A stretch of DNA of 64,000 bases from an uncultured Bacteroidales bacterium (GTDB lineage Bacteria > Bacteroidota > Bacteroidia > Bacteroidales > Paludibacteraceae), in assembly GCA_902800215.1 (NCBI GenBank), contig CADCDS010000009.1:1-64000 (forward strand), given 5' to 3'. Both the position numbers and the translations under genes were made by a program. Shown here in pieces: positions 14,403 to 24,000 of the stretch. The notes beneath the pieces were generated by a model. The model was not told the origin of the DNA, did not search any database, and was given only the letters and a program-made list of their open reading frames with translations. Every line of letters starts with the position of its first letter. Position 1 is the first letter of the stretch.

Positions 14403-14442
14403 TTGAAAAAAGACTGATAATTTGCTTTTTTCTTTGAAAATG

Positions 14443-14474
14443 CTTGCATATATCAAAAAAAAGCAGTACTTTTG
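14443..14474 (+). promoter_or_regulatory. Promoter of the ATPase gene
   Basis: CTTGC at 14443-14447 and TACTTTTG at 14467-14474. Confidence 0.7.
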
Positions 14475-14548
14475 CAGCCGAAAACAAATTACGCAAGTTG
14501 CGTTATGCAGATTGCGCATTGTTGTAACCAATTGAAAAAGTAATAGAT

Positions 14549-15670
14549 ATGATTGACAATCCTTTTCTTTTGTACGGCTACGAAGGTCCAGAATATTTCT
14601 GCGATCGTGAGGATGAGACTCGCCAATTAGTCGAATCCATGCAAAATGGTACCAACTTAACGTTAATCAGCCCTCGACGAATGGGTAAGTCAGGATTGAT
14701 TCATCACACGTTCCAACATATAAAGGAACATAATAGTGATTTCCGATGTTTCTATATTGACTTGTACCCGACTCGCTCCTTGTCTGATTTTGTCAACCTG
14801 TTAGGCAAGGCCATCATCGGAAAGTTGGACACGCCAATCCAAAAGGCGGAAGGTTTTGTGATGAAGTTTTTCCGAAGTGCCCAATTAACATTCGGAGTTG
14901 ACCCTTACACCAATCTGCCTCAGGTTAGTTTATCCTATGCGCCTCAAAACTCACAGCAGACATTAGAGGAAATATTTGCTTATATTGCTCAATCCAATGT
15001 AAATTGCTACATCGCATTGGATGAGTTTCAACAGGTAGGAGAGTATCCGGAAGACAATGTAGAAGCCATCTTGCGTTCGCTTTTGGAGCGAGTACACAAT
15101 GTGCATATTATTTTTTCCGGCAGTAAGCAACATGTAATGGATGTGATGTTCTCTTCTCCGAAACACCCGTTCTATCGCAGTACAGAGCGAATGCAACTCG
15201 GTTCTTTGGATGAAGATAAATATTATTGCTTTGCTCAGTATCATCTGCAGCAGAAAAACGTCCGACTCTCTCGGGAGATGTTCCACCACGTTTATACGAT
15301 GGTAGATGGGGTAACTTGGTATATCCAAGCTATCTTGCATCGTTTATATCGGCTGTCAGATATAGAGGTGACAGAAGCTGTTGTGAAGCAAGCGGTAGTT
15401 GCTATTATTCGATCCGAAGAAGATGATTACAAGAAGCAATATCATCATCTAACACAAGTACAATCGACTTTATTGCGTGCTGTAGCTGCAGAAGGAGAAG
15501 TCAAACAACCGACATCGGGGCTATTTGTCAAAAAATATCATCTGCGTTCAGCAAGCAGCGTGCAACGAGCATTAGCTTCATTGATAGAAGAGGAATACCT
15601 CTATCCTACCGAAGAAGGCTACATTGTTTACGACCGTTTTATGGCCATTTGGCTTAGAAGCATAGAGTAA
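14549..15670 (+). CDS. ATP-binding protein of the archaeal-type/STAND ATPase family
   Basis: A 373-residue single-gene unit. Walker A is ISPRRMGKSGL (Lys47), Walker B is CYIALDEFQQ (Asp158-Glu159), and a C-terminal winged-helix-like part ends YIVYDRFMAIWLRSIE. Such ATPase_2-type proteins are numerous in Bacteroidota genomes, usually as solitary accessory genes; their role is unknown, and some STAND-like members act in defence. It has its own promoter and a structured terminator, and lies between E elements 2 and 3. A remnant of a related gene tail lies at 29212-29349, at the other end of the island. Confidence 0.75.
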   Translation: MIDNPFLLYGYEGPEYFCDREDETRQLVESMQNGTNLTLISPRRMGKSGLIHHTFQHIKEHNSDFRCFYIDLYPTRSLSDFVNLLGKAIIGKLDTPIQKAEGFVMKFFRSAQLTFGVDPYTNLPQVSLSYAPQNSQQTLEEIFAYIAQSNVNCYIALDEFQQVGEYPEDNVEAILRSLLERVHNVHIIFSGSKQHVMDVMFSSPKHPFYRSTERMQLGSLDEDKYYCFAQYHLQQKNVRLSREMFHHVYTMVDGVTWYIQAILHRLYRLSDIEVTEAVVKQAVVAIIRSEEDDYKKQYHHLTQVQSTLLRAVAAEGEVKQPTSGLFVKKYHLRSASSVQRALASLIEEEYLYPTEEGYIVYDRFMAIWLRSIE

Positions 15671-15691
15671 GCCTCTCACATATACTTTATC

Positions 15692-15763
15692 AGTCTGACA
15701 TGGAAATAATCGTTCGAGCGACTTTGTCGCGAAATAAGAACAAAGTTCTGTGTCAGATTTTTA
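15692..15763 (+). terminator. Three-way-junction terminator after the ATPase gene
   Basis: Outer helix AGTCTGACA/TGTCAGATT (15692-15700 with 15751-15759) encloses two perfect small hairpins, GCGAC-TTT-GTCGC (15718-15730) and AGAAC-AAA-GTTCT (15737-15749), and runs into a T-tract. Confidence 0.65.
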
Positions 15764-15782
15764 TTCAGTCTTTTTCAATATT

Positions 15783-15882
15783 AAAAGCACCAACTAAGAG
15801 AGAAAATAATTGAAAACAACAAACAATATAAAATAGTGCGATCCATCAGCACTAAAATAGGATGGAAACGACCTTTGACATA
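15783..15882 (+). repeat. E element, copy 3
   Basis: Lead-in AAAGCACCAACTAAGAGAG, then stem 1 TAGTGC (15834-15839)/GCACTA (15849-15854), stem 2 TCCATC (15842-15847)/GATGGA (15861-15866), then a diverged ACGACCTTTGACAT. The remainder up to 16019 is AT-rich and holds one hairpin, GATATTAC/GTAATACC at about 15982-16003. Confidence 0.7.
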
Positions 15883-16019
15883 GTGAGAATAAAATTAACA
15901 AAAAACAAAGAAAGCGAAAAAAGCACTTATTCAAAATCACGGGATATATACATAGTATATATAAGGAGAGGTGGGATACGATATTACCCCGATGTAATAC
16001 CGAGGTTCATTTAATATCC

Positions 16020-17945
16020 CTATGATCTGTGTTTTGCAGGCCAAACAGGGCAAAAATGGGTGGTCCAGAAAAAGGACCCATTTATTTGACCCAGTTCAGT
16101 GCAACATACTGCTTTGTAATCTGTGTAAGTTGTAGCAGCTCCATATGTTACACTTACTCCACTTACCTGAACATTTCCGCTAACTTTAAGATAACCTGAT
16201 TTAACTGCTGGTGATAATGCTGAGCAATCAATACTACTAGTTCCTGATGCAAGTGCTGTTTGAGAATCACTATTTGCAGGTTTGTTACTAACTAAATAGA
16301 AAGTGACGGTACTGCTGCTAGAGGTAATAGAGATAGATGAAATATCTTGGTTATTATATGCAGGTATTGCAAAATAAGGATGTCTACTATTGTTGCATGT
16401 GTTCAATTGTATACCCGTTTGTGCAGGATTAGCAGATGTGGAATAATAACCTCCATATGCCCAATCTACACCATCTTGAGGATCGCTCGTATCTGTATTA
16501 TATGCTAGATTGCTACTAGGTGCAGACCAACTCCAAGATTTAGTCGTACTGCTACCTGCGCTACCTTGTTTCGCCCAAACGGCATAATAGGTAGCTCCTG
16601 TTGCGGAAGTTGGATTTTGGAGATCATCTGCAGTAATTGCAGTGCCTGCAGTATATTTTGCTGAAGTAATCCAACCTACAAAATGGTAGTGTTGCTGAGC
16701 ACATGTACCAGACGTTGCAGTTGCCTTATCCGTAATTGTAGGAGTAGTTCCATAAGAACCTTTTTCTACATGCGGACTTGCGGAAGTGTAGCCTGAAGTG
16801 CTATGTAATTCGTCAATAAATGTATCGGACAATTGTCCTGTACCGGAAAGCGAAACAGAAGCATTTGAGGCTCCAGTACTGGAAACTGTCAATGTTCCGT
16901 TATGTGCTCCACCTGCGGTAGGCGCAAAACGAACAGTGATGTTATTCGAGCCTGTAATACTTCCGGCGGTTTGCATAAGCGTTCCGGTGTTAGGCGTTAC
17001 AAGTGAAAAACCATCACCGCTTACAGAAACAGTAGCATTAGCAGTCAAGTTTGAACCTGTAAGAGTAAAGTTGAGGTCTTTTGTAGCATCAACATCTACA
17101 TTGCCAAATGCCCCGCTTCCTGTGAGGATTAGTGTTGGAGTTGATACCGGAATAGCTTCAAAGTTAACAGTTAAAGTTACAACAGCACTAACATTAGTAA
17201 GTGTAAATACGTTACCTGATTGAGAAACGGTTGCTTTTCCTGTTGGACTAATCGTATAAGGATTACTCGTCGAAACACGATAACCCGACACTGGTGTTGC
17301 CGTAATAACATCTCCTGCTACAGACACTGTTCCGTAGTTGGTGTTGTTAGAGGCTCCTTGTACAGCCTTGCGAAATAAATACACAGGATTTTGCGAATTT
17401 GTTTGATAGCCGCTAAAAATGGAGGAGTTACTATTATATTTGAGGTAAGGGCTAACACCTGCATTTGCAGTAATGGTGGTAGTGGTTGTGTTGCTAGATG
17501 TACTAACACTGATTGTCCATTTTTGTGTATCATTAGTACCCCCAGTTGAAACTTTTAGGTAGTTCTTGCTTTTTGTATTTCCTGCTGTCAAATAACCACT
17601 AACATAGTCAGTGTTCGCAGCATTTCGATAATTATCACAACTGAATGTCCATGCATTACTAGAACCGCCAAGAGTAAACGTCATAATAGTACTATTGCTC
17701 GCAACAGAAATTGCTCCATTTGAGACTGTTGCAGAAACAATTTTGCGGTTATTGTCATTGTTTTCGTTTTTGATACATTGTACCGTGCTTGAAGTTCCAC
17801 TGGTAATAATGTAATGCGAAGTTGCGTTTAGGTCTGTACTTGCTGTACACAGCACGTAAGTACCGTAGGCGATGTCACCCCACATCTGCCCGACGGACAG
17901 GGTGAGAAGGGTTAAAAATACTGAGAGAAAATGTTTTAATCTCAT
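16020..17945 (-). CDS. Secreted surface protein, truncated at its C-terminus
   Basis: 641 residues with the signal peptide MRLKHFLSVFLTLLTLSVGQMWG, a ricin-like N-terminal part with YVSGYLT and YLKYNSN (about 25-190), an Ig/abnormal-spindle-like domain (FTLTGSNLTANATVSVSG, about 270-370), an InlB-type repeat (HYHFVGWITSAKYTAG, about 395-455) and a beta-sandwich segment. It ends AVCCTELGQINGSFFWTTHF. In the giant protein at 18056 the matching CCQPLGSINGS motif leads on into a long fibronectin-like region and the shared C-terminal signal. This gene therefore appears cut at about 16,080, at the edge of the E-element region, and should lack its export or anchoring signal. Confidence 0.7.
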   Translation of the reverse strand: MRLKHFLSVFLTLLTLSVGQMWGDIAYGTYVLCTASTDLNATSHYIITSGTSSTVQCIKNENNDNNRKIVSATVSNGAISVASNSTIMTFTLGGSSNAWTFSCDNYRNAANTDYVSGYLTAGNTKSKNYLKVSTGGTNDTQKWTISVSTSSNTTTTTITANAGVSPYLKYNSNSSIFSGYQTNSQNPVYLFRKAVQGASNNTNYGTVSVAGDVITATPVSGYRVSTSNPYTISPTGKATVSQSGNVFTLTNVSAVVTLTVNFEAIPVSTPTLILTGSGAFGNVDVDATKDLNFTLTGSNLTANATVSVSGDGFSLVTPNTGTLMQTAGSITGSNNITVRFAPTAGGAHNGTLTVSSTGASNASVSLSGTGQLSDTFIDELHSTSGYTSASPHVEKGSYGTTPTITDKATATSGTCAQQHYHFVGWITSAKYTAGTAITADDLQNPTSATGATYYAVWAKQGSAGSSTTKSWSWSAPSSNLAYNTDTSDPQDGVDWAYGGYYSTSANPAQTGIQLNTCNNSRHPYFAIPAYNNQDISSISITSSSSTVTFYLVSNKPANSDSQTALASGTSSIDCSALSPAVKSGYLKVSGNVQVSGVSVTYGAATTYTDYKAVCCTELGQINGSFFWTTHFCPVWPAKHRS

Positions 17946-18055
17946 AATTTTTGTGATTTTAAAATGTTTATATTTTAGTTTACTATATGTACAAATTTTA
18001 TTCTTGCTATGTAGTTATTGACAATGAGAATATTATTAACAAAAACATATACATT

Positions 18056-21000
18056 ATGAAACATTTAAACTTTTTATCAAAATCAGGCGGTCGGTCTTGT
18101 GGTCACAGTAGCGTGACCTTGGCTTCGACTGTCGGTTCACCGTCGGCTCACCGTCGGTCCACTATGCTAAAACTCCTCTCTGTTTTAGTGCTTGTTCTGA
18201 CATTTGGAGTTGGGAATGTGTGGGGAACGGAAGGAGATACTTACCAGTTGACGGGGACGGATGGAATGGGAACAACAACTACAAGTACACTATTAAATAA
18301 TAGTGCAACTATTCCATCGTGTACTATTGAGGTTAGTTATCCAATAAAAAAACTAGTCATTAATTATCGTACAACACAATCTGCTAGTAAGGTTAATATC
18401 GCAGTGAGAGTCGGAGATACTGATTGGGGCAACCAAAACATCACGAGCAACACTACAAAGGATATGACCTTCTCAGGAGAGTCAGCTTCTGGTACAATAA
18501 TTATCACTTTTACGAATAATAGTGGAAGTGGAACAGGGAAGGGCACTTTCTATAAGAACTCTATTACTTTAACAGAAGGTGCTCCTATCCCCACTTATGA
18601 TGTTAATTGGAGTATAAAAGGTGTAATTATAGACACGGAGAACACTAATGGAAAGCCAACCGTCCCAGAAGATGTTGCAGATTTGGCAGCAGACGAAACG
18701 TGTAATGGTAAAGTATTTGTCGGTTGGACCGCCAATCCCACAAACGATGGCTCTCGTCCTTCTGATTTATTTACCACGCAGGCAGGCACAGCCATAAGTG
18801 CTGAGACTACTTACGAAGCTGTTTTTGCAGATGCAGAAGAGGGAGATCCTACTTGGCAAAAAACAACATCTATAGCAAATAATGATGTCGTGATTTTTGT
18901 ATACGAGAGTGGAACTCCAGCCGCACCAATTAAGGAATTAACAGGAGTAACCACTTCCGGAACTACAATAGGAACAGCCACAGATGTATCAACAAGTGTG
19001 GCAGCGTCATATACATTAACGGTTGAAGCAACTACTAGTAATAATGTGACAAAATACGCCTTCAAGAATAGTAGTAATAATTATTTGTCTTGGAGTTCGG
19101 GAAATAGTTTGACGACATCTGGCAGTAAAACAAATGCTTCTACTTGGACAATAAGTTCATCTACGGATGGTAATTTTAAGTTTGCTAATGTAGGAACCAC
19201 TTCTCGAATATTACAGTATAATTCAGGCAGTCCTCGATGGGCTTGTTATGGAAATAGTGACCAATCTGCCTTCCAAATCTATAAAAGTGCAGCCACTATT
19301 ATATACTCAAATTATACCACCACTTGCTGTCAACCACTGGGATCGATAAATGGGTCGGTTAATGTGACCAACTCAACACCGACAGGAATGGAGTTGAATT
19401 GGAATAACGTAACAACGGGTGTAAGCAGTTGGACCGTGAAGTATAAGACTCACGACGCTAATGAATGGCAGACTTACATTAATGCGAAAACTACTTCTGA
19501 TGCCTCTATTACAGTTTATAGTGACGGTGGTACCAACAACAAGTGCAAATGTACTATTCCTACTTCATGTGGTACACTGTATGATTTCTTGATCATTGCA
19601 AATCCTGTAAATGGTTACTGCGATAACCAAGAAGAATTGAATAATAACAACCAAGGTTACAATTCCGGTAAATATGCGATTACTAAGTCCGGTAATCCAG
19701 CAGGAACCGTAACCGGTGGAACATTTATCACAAAGATTGGTCAAAACACAGTAACGGAAGCTTGTGGTGACGCTACAATTACTTTGGCAGCAACGCCGAC
19801 TACTGGATATAGTTTCACGAGTTGGAGTGTAACGAAGACAAACGGAGGTGCAGCGGTTTCAGTTACGAGCAACCAATTTACCATGCCAGCTGAGGCTGTA
19901 ACGGTAAACGCAACGTTCTCTAAACAACATCATAATGTGGTATTCCACAAGAACGATGGTGGTGAAGACGAGAAGGAAACACAGGAGTTTACTTATGGAG
20001 ATGCACAAAACTTGACGAGTATCGAGAATCTTGGTTGGAGCCGTACGAATTACAACTTCGGTGGTTGGGCAACTTCTGAAGCAAATGCGACAGCAGGAAC
20101 AGTTGCAGCTAATGATGGCGTGGAATATACTTTAAATGTTGAGGATGATGTTAATCTATATGCAATTTGGGTTGCAAGCAACACAAGATCTGTAGCATAT
20201 AGCGGAGACTCACATATTGCTTCTTATTCGTCCAAGCCGACAACGGTAGATATTTTGAATGATGAGGAATTCTCTGTAGCGTTCACCTTGGAAGATCATT
20301 ACACATTGAGTAGTGTTGCAGTTACGATGGGTGAGGAAGAACTTGAGACTACTTTTGATCAGAGTTCGTTGACGGTTAGTGCACCGCAGGGTGGATTTAC
20401 GGACAATATCTCAGTTGCATTTACTATTGCAGCAACTAACTATACGGTTAATTGGTATGTGAATGGGACAAAGGTTCATGACCAGACAGGTGTGTATAAT
20501 ACAGACTATGATGAAATTCCGAGTGATTTCTCGGAGTTTACGGATTGTTCTGAATTCACATTCTTAGGATGGAAGGAAGGCGCTATAGACGGTGGATCAA
20601 CAACTTCAGCACCGAGTCTTGCGATTGTTGGCACCAAGATTATAGGCAACAAGAACTACCATGCAGTATTTGCAGAGGGTACGCTGGGTAGCACGACAAA
20701 GGTATTCGAAGAAACGTTTGCTGAATCCACAGGTACAGCCGGTTGGGAAGGGAATGCGGCAGCAGGAACCATTGTTTATGATAACAACGGATGGACCGCA
20801 CAAAATGGAAACGGTAATGGTGGAAGTGCTAAATTTGGTGGTTCGAGTAATAAGTTAGGTGTTGCGACAACTCCTTCTATCTCTGTTACCGGTAATGCAA
20901 CATTGACATTTAAATCCGGTGCATGGATTAGCGATACAGAAAGCACAACGTTGAATTTATCGGCGACAGGCGCTGATTTAAGTGAGTCTTCTGTTGAAAT

Positions 21001-24000
21001 CACCAAGGGAGAATGGAATAATTATACCGTAGATATTGAGGATGCAGCAGGTTCGATTACGATTACGTTCACCGGAGGTGCTGCATCTAAAGGACGTTTC
21101 TTCTTGGATGATGTGGTTATTTCGCAGACATCATCTCCTGTTTGGACCAAGTGGTACACTACCTGTCCGCATGTTGCGAGAGTAACGCTAAGTGCACCTA
21201 GTGTATCGAACGGTTCTATCTCGTTTGAACAAAGCGGTTCGGCTGTGACGAATGTTCGCACGGATGGCGGAGAAGATGTAGAAGTTGATGTAGTACCGGA
21301 TCCTGCAACGGGTTATGAGTTAACGGGTGTTGCTTTGAGCGGAACTGCAGCAAGTCATGCAAGTTATGATGCAGGTGTTATTACTATTGACGCAGACGCA
21401 GAGGGTGCATTAACCGCAACGGCTACGTTCTCGCAGAAGAACTACAGCATTGCAGTTGAGACTAATCCGGAAAATATCGGAGCTACATTAGGAGGTGCTA
21501 CTTCAACGGCTAAGTACGGCGTTGAACAGACTATTTCTACGGACGAGCCTACGGGTTACTTGTTCGGCGGTTGGTATATCTATGACGCAGAAGATACCGA
21601 GAAAGAGAACGACATCTACGAAGAAATCTTCACCGGTGTGTATGAGGATGAATATCTTGAGCAGGAGGCTTCGTTCTTGATGCCGGATAAGAACCTTGTT
21701 GCTGTGGCTTACTTCGATAAGATTTACAGCGTTAGTGAGTTTGATGCTTTGAGCAAAACAGATGGAGACAAATATGTCATCGAAGGTCTCATCTGCAATG
21801 TAGAGAGTTATTCGAACAGCAAGTATATTACTTATCATATTTCCGACAATGGTGTTAACTCAGGTACTACATTGAAGATTTATAAGGGCTTAGGTCTCAA
21901 TGACGCAAGCTTTAGTGCAGCAACCGACTTGAATGTAGGTGAACGTGTTAGAGTTTATGGCGCTTGGGATAACAGCCATACCGATATTGCTCAAGATAGT
22001 AAGTTGTACTATCACCAAACGCTTTCTGTTGCATCGGTAGCTATCGGTGGTAGTGCAGAGAAGACTGCTTATTCGCCGTCAGACAATACATTCAGTTTTG
22101 CAGGTTTGACAGCAACGGCAACCTACAATACCGGTTATGTAAAAGATGTAACGGCTGAGGCTACTTGGACGGCGAATAGTGTAAATCCGTACACAGTTGC
22201 GGCAACAGGAGATGTGACCGTAAGGGCTACATTCGGTGGACAATATGATGAGGAAACAGTTGTTGTAACTTATACCAGCAAGACGGTTAAGTCGATTTAT
22301 CTGGAATATGAAAGCACCTATACGTTCAAGGGCTACGATCTGCCGAAACCGAAGGTATATGCTAAGTATGTAGAGTCAATTGCTGATGATGAGATTACAG
22401 ACCTTGTAGAAGCAGCTAGCGGCTATGACACCGAGAGTGCTTATAACAAGAATACTCCGGGTAGTTATACCATCAATGTGGCATACGAAACGTTCAATGC
22501 AGAGTACACAGTACAGGTAAGAAAGATCTTCGACAACGAAGACGCTCCGCATAATGTAGCTGATGCGACAGAACTGATTATTGCGAGTGCATATCAGAGC
22601 ACTACTTCTTCAACGGATTACATGTGGGTACGCGGTATCGTAAGCAGTCAAACTCAGTACAATAGTTCATACTACATCTCTGATAATGGTACTACTACCG
22701 GTCAGTTGTATGTATATAGCGGTAAGTACTTCAATAATGAGTCATTCACTGCAGATACGAAACTGCCTGTTGGTGACGAAGTTATTGTGAAGGCTACAAT
22801 TGTGAACTATCAAGGCAATACGCCAGAGTTAACAGGTTCGCAAGTTACATACCAACTCCGTGATCCGGCATTTGCATTTGCAGATATTACTGCGGACGAT
22901 GAGTTTGAGGCTGGAGTTTCGGCAGACATGACCGTTGTTCCGACATCGAATGAGGGTGATGCAGACTTCACCTTGTCAAGCGGAAACCCGGATGCTGTGA
23001 CAATCGTGGCAGGTAAACTCCATGCCGTTGCAGAAGGTGATGCGATTATTACCGCTTCGCGTGCAGCAACCGACAACACCGGTTCTATCAACTACAAGGC
23101 AAAAAACGCGACCTTCAATGTACACGTAGTTCCGGAGCAAACGAAATACGCCATCTCGTTCGACAGTAATGATGCAGACGGCGGTGCTGCTCCTACGCCT
23201 ATCGCTGATAAGGCTGAAGGTGCTAATGTAACCCTGCCAGATAACTCATGGACGAAGACCGGTTATAACTTCGACGGTTGGAAAGTAACTTATGTAGATG
23301 GAGACGAGGTAGTACATGAAGTTACTATTACAGCGAATGCATTTGCTATGCCGGCATTTAATGTAACTATCCAAGCGCAATGGGCAGAAATCCCTGTTTG
23401 GGTACATACATATACAAGTAATGTAACTGTTGGAGCGGAAGAATATACCATTAAGATTTTGAAATCCGGTTCTACAACGGAATATGACGAATTCGAAGGT
23501 CAGCGTTATGGAGCTGGAAGTACGGTTGGCGAGGCAACGATCTATGTACCCCAGGGCACTCAGAAACTTCACTTCCATGCAGCAGGTTGGAATAATGAGG
23601 ATATTACTTTGAGCGTAAAGGTTAATAATGCTGATTATCCTAATACATTCGGAGTTTTGGTTAGAGAAGCTAATGTGCAAGGCAATGGGAAAACATATAT
23701 TATTGCCACTCCGTTAGATGAGTACTATTGTATCGATTTAAGTTCCTATACCATTACGGAGAATAGTGAAATTAAGTTTACCGCAACAGGAGGTAACCGG
23801 TTCGTTCTCTTTGGTGTTAACCAAGAAGGCGGTGTTGTTCCGGAACTGGATCATATCGAGATTACTGGCGAGTTGAATAACAAGGACTATGAACTTGGTG
23901 ATAAACTGAATACAGCAGGTTTGACCGTAACGGCTTACTATACTCTGGCAGGCGAGCCTCATCATAATGTTGATGTCACAGAAGATGTAGACTGGAGTTA

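Noticed and set aside
13482..15882. E elements as integron attC sites
   Set aside because: No GTTRRRY-type core sites and no tyrosine integrase in the window.
17987..18055. Extended N-terminus of the 18-25-kb giant protein
   Set aside because: The extra residues would precede the normal MK start and signal peptide; the region is AT-rich leader DNA.
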